DNA of 20,489 bases. Source: Betaproteobacteria bacterium. GTDB taxonomy: Bacteria > Pseudomonadota > Gammaproteobacteria > Burkholderiales > Burkholderiaceae. Location of the stretch: NCBI GenBank assembly GCA_009921765.1, contig RFXC01000055.1:1-20489 (forward strand), in the 5' to 3' direction. Positions 14,436 through 20,489 of the stretch are shown here, in pieces. Made by a program: the position numbers and the translations under genes. Below the pieces are notes generated by a model, which did not search any database, was not told where the DNA came from, and worked only from the letters and a program-made list of their open reading frames with translations. The number at the start of each line of letters is the position of its first letter. Position 1 is the stretch's first letter.

Positions 14436-15593
14436 ATGATCCGCCTGCTTGTCCGCCTGGTCGTCGGCCTGCTCATCGGCGCGTCTGCCATGCCAGCAGC
14501 CTGGGCGCAGGTTGCCCCACCCACCATGACTGCGCGTTCCTGGCTGCTGCTCGATGCCACTACCGGTCATGTCATCGCCTCGCATGAACCCGATCGGAAG
14601 TCCGATCCGGCTTCACTCACCAAGCTCATGACCGCCTATCTCGCGTTTTCCGCCATCAAGGAGAAGCGCCTGGCACTTGATGCGCGACCCATGGTGTCGC
14701 AGCGCGCCTACAAGGCGATCGGCTCCAGGATGTTCGTCGAGCCGGCCGCGCCCGCCACGGTGGAAGAACTCCTGCGCGGCATGATCATTCAGTCGGGGAA
14801 CGATGCCTCGGTGGTGCTTGCCGAGGCACTCGCCGGCGGCGAAGAGCCGTTCGCGCAGCAAATGAACCGCGAGGCCGAGCGGCTGGGAATGCGGAACTCC
14901 CAGTTTCGAAATGCCACCGGGCTGCCCAACGCCGAGCACTATTCCACCGCGCGCGACCTCGCGATTCTGGCCAGCCGGCTGATCAGCGACCACCCCGACT
15001 TCTACAAGTTCTATTCGGAGCGTGAATTCACGTTCAACAAGATCCGCCAGCCCAACCGCAACCGGTTGCTGTTCATCGACCCCAGCGTTGATGGCATGAA
15101 AACCGGCTACACCGAGGCCGCGGGCTACTGCCTGATCGCTTCGGCCCGACGCGAGCAACCGGGCGCCGGCTTCTCGCGTCGGCTGATTGCCGTGGTGATG
15201 GGTGCGGCCACCGAGTCCATCCGCATCACTGAATCGCAGCGCCTGCTCAATTACGGCTTTCAGAATTTCGAGACCGTCCGGGCCTATTCCAAGGGCCAGG
15301 AACTGGGCAGCTACCCGGTCTGGAAGGGCAAGGGCGTGCTGGTGGCCGGGGCGGTTGAGCAGGACATCCTCATCACGGTGCCGCGGGGTCAGGCCGAGAA
15401 AATCAAGGGCGAGGTCGAGCGGGTCGAGCCACTGCTTGCGCCGGTCACGCAGGGCCAGAAGATCGGCACGCTGCGCGTGAAGCTGGGCGAACAGGTGCTC
15501 GCCGAGCGGCCGGTACTCGCCCAGGCAACCGTCGACGAAGCGGGCTGGATCGGCAGGCTCTGGGACGGCCTGCGGCTAAAGTTCGCCAAATAG
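14436..15593 (+). CDS. dacC: D-alanyl-D-alanine carboxypeptidase (PBP5/6 family)
   Basis: A 385-residue periplasmic penicillin-binding protein that trims the terminal D-Ala from peptidoglycan pentapeptides. A signal peptide covers about residues 1-25 (cleavage after 'AWA'). The active-site motifs are S60-L-T-K63, S120-G-N122 and K222-T-G224. A beta-rich C-terminal domain (about 285-360) is followed by an amphipathic helix 'GWIGRLWDGLRLKF' that anchors the protein to the inner membrane, as in PBP5. CGGAG lies 12-16 bases upstream of the ATG. It is followed by dat, ybeD, lipB and lipA, a well-known betaproteobacterial order. Confidence 0.94.
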   Translation: MIRLLVRLVVGLLIGASAMPAAWAQVAPPTMTARSWLLLDATTGHVIASHEPDRKSDPASLTKLMTAYLAFSAIKEKRLALDARPMVSQRAYKAIGSRMFVEPAAPATVEELLRGMIIQSGNDASVVLAEALAGGEEPFAQQMNREAERLGMRNSQFRNATGLPNAEHYSTARDLAILASRLISDHPDFYKFYSEREFTFNKIRQPNRNRLLFIDPSVDGMKTGYTEAAGYCLIASARREQPGAGFSRRLIAVVMGAATESIRITESQRLLNYGFQNFETVRAYSKGQELGSYPVWKGKGVLVAGAVEQDILITVPRGQAEKIKGEVERVEPLLAPVTQGQKIGTLRVKLGEQVLAERPVLAQATVDEAGWIGRLWDGLRLKFAK

Positions 15594-15655
15594 CGCGCAC
15601 CTTCCCCGCCATCTGCACCGTCTTCCCTTCACCTCCTTAGTAGAGCGAGACCCCC

Positions 15656-16504
15656 ATGAGCGAGCAGGTTGTTTATCTCAACGGAGCGTTTGTGCCGCTC
15701 TCCGAGGCCCGCATTCCGGTGCTCGACCGTGGCTTTATCTTCGGCGACGGCATCTATGAGGTCGTCCCGGTCTATGACGGGCGCCCGTTTCGGCTCACCC
15801 AGCACCTGAAGCGTCTGGAGCGAAGCCTCGCCGCCATCAGCATCGACAATCCCTTCGATGAGGCAGGCTGGCGCGCGCTGATCGCCGATCTCGTTGGCCG
15901 TCATGGTTGGCCCAATCAGTTCGTCTACATGCAGATTACCCGTGGCGTCGCGCGCCGCGATCACGCGTTTCCAAAGGGCATCCAGCCCACGGTGTTCGCG
16001 ATGACCAGCGAATTCGTGGCGCCGGCTGCGGCATTGCGCGAACAGGGCCTGTCCGTCATCACTGCCGATGATGAGCGCTGGCTGCATTGCGACATCAAAT
16101 CGGTATCGCTCCTTGGCAACGTGCTCGCGAAGCAGGCTGCGGTCGATGCGGGCGCCGCCGAGTGCATGATGTTCCGCGACGGCATCCTCACCGAAGGATC
16201 CTCGAGCAACATCTGGGTCGTGCGAAATGGCCGCGTGCTCGGTTCACCCGTCAACCACCTGGTCCTGGAAGGCATCCGGGTGGGGCTGCTCGCCGAGCTC
16301 TGCGCGCGCTGCGGGCTCGACTACGAGCTGCGACGCGTTCCTCGCGAGGAGGTGCTTCAGGCCGACGAGCTGATGCTCACGTCAGCCACCCGCGAAATTC
16401 TCCCGATCACGAAGGTGGATGGCGCACCCGTGGGCAACGGGCGCCCGGGCCCGGTGTATCAGCGGCTGATCGAGGCATATCAGGCGGCCACCCGCGAGGC
16501 CTGA
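15656..16504 (+). CDS. dat: D-amino acid aminotransferase (class IV PLP enzyme)
   Basis: A 282-residue fold-type IV aminotransferase. Seen: 'VYLNGAFVPLSEARIPVLDRGFIFGDGIYEVV' at the start, the Schiff-base Lys148 in 'HCDIKSVSLLGN', and 'EGSSSNIW' at 180-187, which holds the cofactor phosphate. 'DRGFIFGDGIYEV' and the short C-terminus favour D-amino acid over branched-chain aminotransferase. The product interconverts D-Ala and D-Glu with their keto acids, which links it to the neighbouring D,D-carboxypeptidase. A branched-chain or lyase activity cannot be excluded from sequence. The ATG at 15656 has GAGCGAG 8-14 bases upstream. Confidence 0.9.
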   Translation: MSEQVVYLNGAFVPLSEARIPVLDRGFIFGDGIYEVVPVYDGRPFRLTQHLKRLERSLAAISIDNPFDEAGWRALIADLVGRHGWPNQFVYMQITRGVARRDHAFPKGIQPTVFAMTSEFVAPAAALREQGLSVITADDERWLHCDIKSVSLLGNVLAKQAAVDAGAAECMMFRDGILTEGSSSNIWVVRNGRVLGSPVNHLVLEGIRVGLLAELCARCGLDYELRRVPREEVLQADELMLTSATREILPITKVDGAPVGNGRPGPVYQRLIEAYQAATREA

Positions 16505-16513
16505 GCCCCGGCC

Positions 16514-16798
16514 ATGAGTGATGCCGAGGTCTGGGAACGGATCGGAAATCTGCTTGAGTTTCCAGTGGATTTTCCGATCAAGGTGATGGGTCGGCGCACC
16601 GACGAGTTTGCCCAGACCATTGCCGCGCTGGTGAGCGCACGCGTACCGGACTTCAACCCGGCGTCTATCGAACTGCGTGCGTCCTCGCGGGGGGCGTGGC
16701 TGAGCGTCACGCTCACGGTCCGTGCGCAATCGCGGGAGCAACTCCAGACGCTCTACCGCGAGCTGTCCTCGCACCCCATGGTCCGGATCGTTCTGTAG
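16514..16798 (+). CDS. ybeD: YbeD/DUF493 family protein
   Basis: A 94-residue ferredoxin-like alpha/beta protein of the DUF493 family: 'LLEFPVDFPIKVMGR' opening, 'ELRASSRGAWLSVTLTVRAQSREQLQTLYRELSSHPMVRIVL' closing, normal length. E. coli YbeD resembles an amino-acid-binding regulatory (ACT-like) domain, and its gene lies next to lipB there too. The start is 9 bases after dat. The TAG stop at 16796-16798 is in the same reading frame as lipB, which continues open directly after it. Confidence 0.9.
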   Translation: MSDAEVWERIGNLLEFPVDFPIKVMGRRTDEFAQTIAALVSARVPDFNPASIELRASSRGAWLSVTLTVRAQSREQLQTLYRELSSHPMVRIVL

Positions 16799-16864
16799 AG
16801 CGCAATCATCGAGCCGCTGCTCAGGCCATTTGCACGCACCGAGTATGCCGACACACTCGCGGCG
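16799..16864 (+). other. Open in-frame segment coding the conserved N-terminus of LipB, without a canonical start
   Basis: Twenty-two codons between the ybeD stop and the first ATG of lipB read S-A-I-I-E-P-L-L-R-P-F-A-R-T-E-Y-A-D-T-L-A-A. This matches the first strand and helix of LipB proteins (E. coli has a comparable 'ILVRQLGLQPYEPI...AM' stretch before its 'FTD'). No ATG, GTG or TTG occurs in it; candidates are ATC at 16805 or 16808 and CTG at 16817. The functional LipB start therefore probably lies here. Confidence 0.6.
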
Positions 16865-17458
16865 ATGCGCGACTTCACCCGCACGCGCGACGCCGCCACG
16901 TCCGACGAGATCTGGCTGGTTGAACACCCGCCAGTGTTCACAATGGGTCTTGCTGCGCGGCCCGATCATCTGCTCGCGCCGGGCGAGATTGCGGTGGTCG
17001 CGACCGAACGCGGTGGTCAGGTGACCTATCACGGGCCTGGACAGGTGATCGCCTATCCGCTCATCGACTTGCGCAGGCTCGGTATCGGCGTAAAGGAGCT
17101 GGTCTATCGCTATGAGCAGGCGATCATCCAGACGCTTGAGGCATGGTCGGTGGATGGGCGCCGCATCGCGGGTGCGCCCGGCGTGTTCGTGGCGCTCGAG
17201 GGTGGAGTCGGACCCTTCGCGGGCTGGGCAAAGATTGCTGCGCTGGGCGTACGCATCATGCGGGGCTGCAGCCTCCATGGGCTCGCAGTGAATGTGCGCA
17301 TGGACCTCGAGCCGTTCGATCGCATCAACCCCTGCGGTTACCCGGGATTGCGCTCGGTGGATCTGGCGAGCCTGGGCGTGTCAGTGCCGCCCGAGGCGGT
17401 GGCCGCACGGCTGGGTGAGCGGCTGGTCGCCCATCTGCGCGATGACCAACTCCGCTAG
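16865..17458 (+). CDS. lipB: Octanoyl-[ACP]:protein N-octanoyltransferase LipB (first canonical start used; true start likely upstream)
   Basis: LipB transfers octanoate from ACP to lipoyl domains, the first step of lipoate synthesis. Seen, numbered from the ATG at 16865: 'DEIWLVEHPPVFTMG' at 14-28, the signature RGGQVTYHGPGQ at 49-60, the KIAALG segment with catalytic Lys near 122, 'GCSLHGLAVNV', and 'INPCGYPG' with the catalytic Cys near 157. The 197 residues from this ATG are shorter than the usual 210-230, and the missing N-terminal strand and helix are encoded in frame upstream, from about 16805. A start at ATC 16805 would give 217 residues. The protein identity is firm; the start is not. 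Confidence 0.9.
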   Translation: MRDFTRTRDAATSDEIWLVEHPPVFTMGLAARPDHLLAPGEIAVVATERGGQVTYHGPGQVIAYPLIDLRRLGIGVKELVYRYEQAIIQTLEAWSVDGRRIAGAPGVFVALEGGVGPFAGWAKIAALGVRIMRGCSLHGLAVNVRMDLEPFDRINPCGYPGLRSVDLASLGVSVPPEAVAARLGERLVAHLRDDQLR

Positions 17459-17515
17459 ACTCCGGGTATTCCTTTTCGAGCAGAAAGGCGCGCGCCGTCT
17501 GGTGTGCCGATCAAC

Positions 17516-18502
17516 ATGAGCGCTTCCGACCTGTCCGACACGCCCTCAGCCTCTTACGACCCGAGCGCCAAGCAGAAGGCGGGCGCCAAGACCTCGCGCA
17601 TCCCCATCAAGGTGGTACCGGCCGACGAAGTGCTGCGCAAACCCGACTGGATCCGGGTGCGCGCGGCAAGCCCTGGCAGCCGCTTTCACGACATCAAGCG
17701 CATTCTCCGCGAGCACCGTCTGCACACGGTCTGCGAGGAGGCAAGCTGCCCGAATATCGGCGAGTGCTTCGGCAAAGGCACAGCCACCTTCATGATCATG
17801 GGCGACAAATGCACCCGGCGCTGCCCGTTCTGCGATGTCGGTCACGGCCGGCCCGACCCCCTGGATGCCGACGAGCCCGCCAACCTTGCGCGCACCATTG
17901 CGGCATTGGGCCTGGACTACGTGGTGATCACCAGCGTCGACCGTGACGATCTTCGCGACGGCGGCGCAGCCCATTTTGTCGATTGCATCCGGCGCGTTCG
18001 CGAGGCCTCACCGCGCACCCGGATCGAGGTGCTGGTACCCGATTTTCGCGGCCGGCTCGAGCGGGCGCTGGCAATCCTGGAAGCGGCCCCGCCCGATGTG
18101 ATGAACCACAACCTGGAGACCGTGCCGCGCCTCTACCGAGAAGCGCGCCCCGGATCCGACTATCAGCATTCGCTTCGACTGCTGTCCGAGTTCCGCGCGC
18201 GTGTGCCGGGTGTTCCTACCAAGTCGGGCCTGATGCTGGGCCTCGGTGAAACCGACGATGAAATCATCGAAGTGATGCGCGATCTGCGTGCGCATCAGGT
18301 CGACATGATCACCATCGGCCAGTACCTCGCTCCTTCGAACGCCCATCTGCCAGTGCGCCGGTATGTGCACCCGGATGGGTTTGCCATGCTTGCCGAGCGT
18401 GCCCAGGAGATGGGCTTTGTGCACGCGGCGGTCGGTCCGCTGGTGCGCTCGTCCTACCATGCCGATCGACAGGCCGAGGCGGCCGGGGTGCATGGCAACT
18501 GA
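17516..18502 (+). CDS. lipA: Lipoyl synthase (radical SAM)
   Basis: LipA inserts two sulfurs into the protein-bound octanoyl group. Numbered from the ATG at 17516 (328 residues): auxiliary-cluster cysteines C73, C78 and C84 in '[12 protein letters not shown]', the radical-SAM CxxxCxxC at C99, C103 and C106 ('CTRRCPFC'), '[11 protein letters not shown]' and '[12 protein letters not shown]' of the barrel, and the C-terminal RSSYHAD, whose Ser ligates the auxiliary cluster. All ligands are intact. A GTG at 17504 is an alternative start. The first 30 residues are polar and not conserved. It lies 57 bases after lipB and is likely in the same transcript. Confidence 0.95.
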   Translation: MSASDLSDTPSASYDPSAKQKAGAKTSRIPIKVVPADEVLRKPDWIRVRAASPGSRFHDIKRILREHRLHTVCEEASCPNIGECFGKGTATFMIMGDKCTRRCPFCDVGHGRPDPLDADEPANLARTIAALGLDYVVITSVDRDDLRDGGAAHFVDCIRRVREASPRTRIEVLVPDFRGRLERALAILEAAPPDVMNHNLETVPRLYREARPGSDYQHSLRLLSEFRARVPGVPTKSGLMLGLGETDDEIIEVMRDLRAHQVDMITIGQYLAPSNAHLPVRRYVHPDGFAMLAERAQEMGFVHAAVGPLVRSSYHADRQAEAAGVHGN

Positions 18503-18555
18503 CCGCTATCGACTATCCCAACCCGTCAGATCAGCGACATCACCGGAGACTTCTC

Positions 18556-19215
18556 ATGATTGAACTCTATTACGCCCCGGGCGCATGTTCGTTTGTGCCC
18601 CATGTGGCCCTGGAAATGATTCGCGAGGCCACTGGCCAGGCGTTCGAGCCCCGGTTGATCAAGCTGCACCGCGCCGAGCATCGTTCCCCCGAATATCTTG
18701 CCCTCAACCCCGAGGGGCAGGTGCCAGTGCTGGTGGTTGATGGCAAGGTGCTCACCCAGATTGTTGCCATGTGCGACTTTCTCGACCGCAAGCACCCGGC
18801 GCTCGGCCTGCTGCCTGCCGAGCCCTGGGCCCGCGCGCAGGCGCTCTCCACACTCGCATGGTTCAACAACACTGTGCACCCCACCTTCACCCATGTCTTC
18901 ATGCCCCACAAGTTCGCGGAAGGCGAGCCCTGTCAGGCGGAAGTCAAGCGGATGGGACGCGACCGGTATCACGACATTCTGAAGCGCATCGACAGCCAGG
19001 TGGCCGCGCAGACCGGCCCCTACTGGCTGGGCGATCAGCTGTCGGTGCTTGATGCCTATGCGCTCACGGCGCTTCGCTGGGGGGGCCTGGGCGGCATCGA
19101 CCCCGAATCGCTGCCCGCCTATTACGCCTACATGCAGCGCGTGGCGAAGGCGCCGGCGGTGGCCGCGGCCATCGAGCGCGAGCGTCTGCAGCTCAACGTT
19201 TTCAAGAAGGCCTGA
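18556..19215 (+). CDS. Glutathione S-transferase (beta-class-like)
   Basis: A 219-residue cytosolic GST. The N-terminal thioredoxin-fold domain (1-80) has 'YYAPGACSFVPHVAL' with Cys11 in the position of the beta-class catalytic Cys10, and 'NPEGQVPVLVVDG' with the cis-Pro. The glutathione gamma-Glu contact is usually 'ES' at about 65-66; here it reads LTQIVA, so that contact differs. The C-terminal helical domain (about 90-210) includes 'YWLGDQLSVLDAYALTAL', with the N-capping motif. CGGAGA lies upstream of the ATG. It is convergent with the FIST gene. Substrate unknown. Confidence 0.88.
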   Translation: MIELYYAPGACSFVPHVALEMIREATGQAFEPRLIKLHRAEHRSPEYLALNPEGQVPVLVVDGKVLTQIVAMCDFLDRKHPALGLLPAEPWARAQALSTLAWFNNTVHPTFTHVFMPHKFAEGEPCQAEVKRMGRDRYHDILKRIDSQVAAQTGPYWLGDQLSVLDAYALTALRWGGLGGIDPESLPAYYAYMQRVAKAPAVAAAIERERLQLNVFKKA

Positions 19216-19245
19216 TCAGCGCGCGGCCGCTGCCGCGCCGTGGGG

Positions 19246-19266
19246 GCTCACACGAAAAGCGTGAGC
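19246..19266. other. Small hairpin at the convergent gene ends
   Basis: GCTCAC and GTGAGC form a 6-base stem around a 9-base A-rich loop. It overlaps the stop codon of the FIST gene and lies 31 bases after the GST stop. There is no T tract, so it is not a classical intrinsic terminator, though its position between convergent genes is suggestive. Confidence 0.25.
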
Positions 19267-20423
19267 ACGCCCGTGTAGCCGTGCAGCCGGCCGTCGGCGA
19301 TTTCGCCGTGGGCAAAGAACCCCGCGAGCGGGAGTTCACCCAGGTTGTGCCGGATCAGCGCGAGCTCGGCGCCGTTTGCGCCGAACAGATGCTGGCCGCG
19401 TGCCACGCAACTGACATAGTGCGCCCCTCGCGCGGTCTGTCCGCTTGCTTCGAGGTCTTCGCGAAGCTCGGTGCAGATCCGGATCAGATCGGCGCGCGCG
19501 GCGGCGGCGTCGCGCCGGCAGAACACCGCGCGATCGCCCGTCTGGGCGCCGCCACCTACCGCAATCGCACGGCTCACCGGATCGATGCCGAGGAGATCGC
19601 TGATCCGGTGCGCGCCGAAGCCGATGGTTCGCGGCCGGTCGCTTGCCGCAAGCCCGACCTGCAGCCCACGCGCGGCCGGTGCATCACGCAAGAGCCGCAG
19701 CAGATGTTGTGGATCACGGGCGCTGCGCTCGGCCAGGTCGATGCCGAGGTCCTCGAACATGACGTCGAGCGCGGGCCGGTTGTCTAGCGAGAGGATGGCC
19801 TGTCCTCGGCAGTCGGAGACCGTGCGCTCGCGGCCGATTGGCGAACAACCGTGCGTGACGCGCGACAGCAGTGTCACCTCGGGCCCGAACCATACCCCCG
19901 ACAAGGCGCGCGGGCCGGCAGCCTGCTCGCCGGTGCGGGGGACGGTACCGAACGGTTCCACGACACCGCCGAACACCAGTCCGGGGGCAGCGGCCTCGCT
20001 CAGGCTGCGCAGGCGCGTGCTCATGTCCTCCGCATAGGGGTCGGCGTGCAGCAGCAGACTTGATCCTGGCGTGGCGAGCCGCTCGGCTGCGCCACGCGAG
20101 TCCTGCCACGCGGCCCCAAATGCCTGCACGCTGCCCGCGGGCAGCTGGCCGATCAGAATCGCGATCGCTGGCTCATCGACATACTCGGCGCTCTCCGCGC
20201 AGAGGCCCGGCACGCAGGCCCCGCTCCACTGAACCTGCGGCAGCCGGCGCTCCAGCAGTTCCTGGATGTCGGAGAAGTGGCTCGCAAAGGGCGTGCTTGC
20301 ATAGACCAGCCCCAGGAGCGGGTTCGGCCGCGAGTCGTGCTCTCGGCCGAGCTGGCTGAGCGCGAGCTCGGTTGCCATCCGCCAGTCGGGATGGCTTGCA
20401 TGGCCACAGACGAATCGGTTCAC
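19248..20423 (-). CDS. FIST-domain protein (FIST N + C)
   Basis: A 391-residue protein starting at GTG (complement of 20421-20423). The N-terminal FIST region shows 'LGLVYASTPFASHFSDIQELLERRL' and 'WSGACVPGLCAESAEYVDEPAIAILIG'; the C-terminal FIST_C region has 'EDLEASGQTARGAHYVSCVARGQHLFGANGAELALIRHNLGELPLAGFFAHGEIA', the clearest family signature. FIST domains are thought to be sensory, probably for small ligands such as amino acids; relatives may occur alone or fused to signalling domains. There is no signal peptide and no attached output domain. The GTG overlaps the TGA of an upstream frame (GTGA), suggesting translational coupling with a gene that lies outside the window. Confidence 0.88.
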   Translation of the reverse strand: MNRFVCGHASHPDWRMATELALSQLGREHDSRPNPLLGLVYASTPFASHFSDIQELLERRLPQVQWSGACVPGLCAESAEYVDEPAIAILIGQLPAGSVQAFGAAWQDSRGAAERLATPGSSLLLHADPYAEDMSTRLRSLSEAAAPGLVFGGVVEPFGTVPRTGEQAAGPRALSGVWFGPEVTLLSRVTHGCSPIGRERTVSDCRGQAILSLDNRPALDVMFEDLGIDLAERSARDPQHLLRLLRDAPAARGLQVGLAASDRPRTIGFGAHRISDLLGIDPVSRAIAVGGGAQTGDRAVFCRRDAAAARADLIRICTELREDLEASGQTARGAHYVSCVARGQHLFGANGAELALIRHNLGELPLAGFFAHGEIADGRLHGYTGVLTLFV

Positions 20424-20489
20424 TGGCGACTCACGCGGCGCAACCTAGCGAGCCGAGCGCGGACGGCGCGATGCCGCGGCGGGACCTGG
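20420..20489 (-). CDS. Possible C-terminal end of the gene upstream of the FIST gene
   Basis: Reading leftward from the window edge, one frame is open and ends in TGA at 20420-20422, overlapping the FIST GTG by the four bases GTGA. The visible 22 residues are Arg-rich (ending RLRRVSRQ), as at many C-termini of GC-rich genes. Another frame ends in TAG at 20445. The overlap pattern favours the first, but the fragment is too short to identify. Confidence 0.35.
   Translation of the reverse strand, partial: QVPPRHRAVRARLARLRRVSRQ

Overview
The window is about 20.5 kb of GC-rich, tightly packed chromosomal DNA. It most likely comes from a betaproteobacterium of the Burkholderiales/Rhodocyclales type. 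The evidence is the high-GC codon usage, the order dacC - dat - ybeD - lipB - lipA, and the rsmI / yraN / BON-lipoprotein neighbourhood. I see no rRNA, tRNA, CRISPR array, insertion sequence or phage gene, so this reads as stable chromosome with one lineage-specific accessory island.

Layout. (1) 1-2587: the 5' part of rsmI (minus strand, running off the left edge), divergent from yraN, then a double-BON lipoprotein (dolP-like) and a nitronate monooxygenase. (2) 2648-11166: a light/B12-sensor island. A MerR-type regulator with a cobalamin-binding C-terminal half (CarH/LitR class) faces away from a nearly gapless eight-gene operon: FAD-dependent oxidoreductase, DUF1365 protein, cyclopropane-fatty-acid-synthase-family methyltransferase, exported chalcone-isomerase-like protein, MelB/GPH-type MFS transporter, DUF3833 lipoprotein, short-chain dehydrogenase and SnoaL-like protein. 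A ferritin-like diiron protein (11231-12106) follows on the same strand and may belong functionally. (3) 12103-13327: a gamma-glutamylcyclotransferase-like protein and the biotin-protein ligase birA, both on the minus strand. (4) 13388-14394: a thioredoxin-like [2Fe-2S] ferredoxin, apparently with a leaderless promoter, and an alpha/beta hydrolase. (5) 14436-18502: dacC (D,D-carboxypeptidase), dat (D-amino acid aminotransferase), ybeD, lipB, lipA (cell wall and lipoate synthesis). (6) 18556-20489: a glutathione S-transferase, a FIST-domain sensor protein on the minus strand, and the last codons of a gene upstream of it.

The most interesting part is the island at 2648-11166. The regulator keeps the Wx9EH and ExHxxG signatures of adenosylcobalamin photoreceptors. 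The structural genes look like a membrane-lipid modification and trafficking set: a CFA-family methyltransferase whose two bicarbonate-site side chains (Cys and His) are replaced by Ser and Gln, a desaturase-like flavoprotein, an exported fatty-acid-binding-fold protein, an outer-membrane-type lipoprotein, and a transporter of the family that includes lysophospholipid carriers. My working model is light- and B12-controlled synthesis and distribution of modified (methyl-branched or furan) fatty acids that protect against photo-oxidative damage. The second notable point is that lipB lacks a canonical start codon for its conserved N-terminus and lies in the same reading frame as ybeD, separated from it only by a TAG codon.
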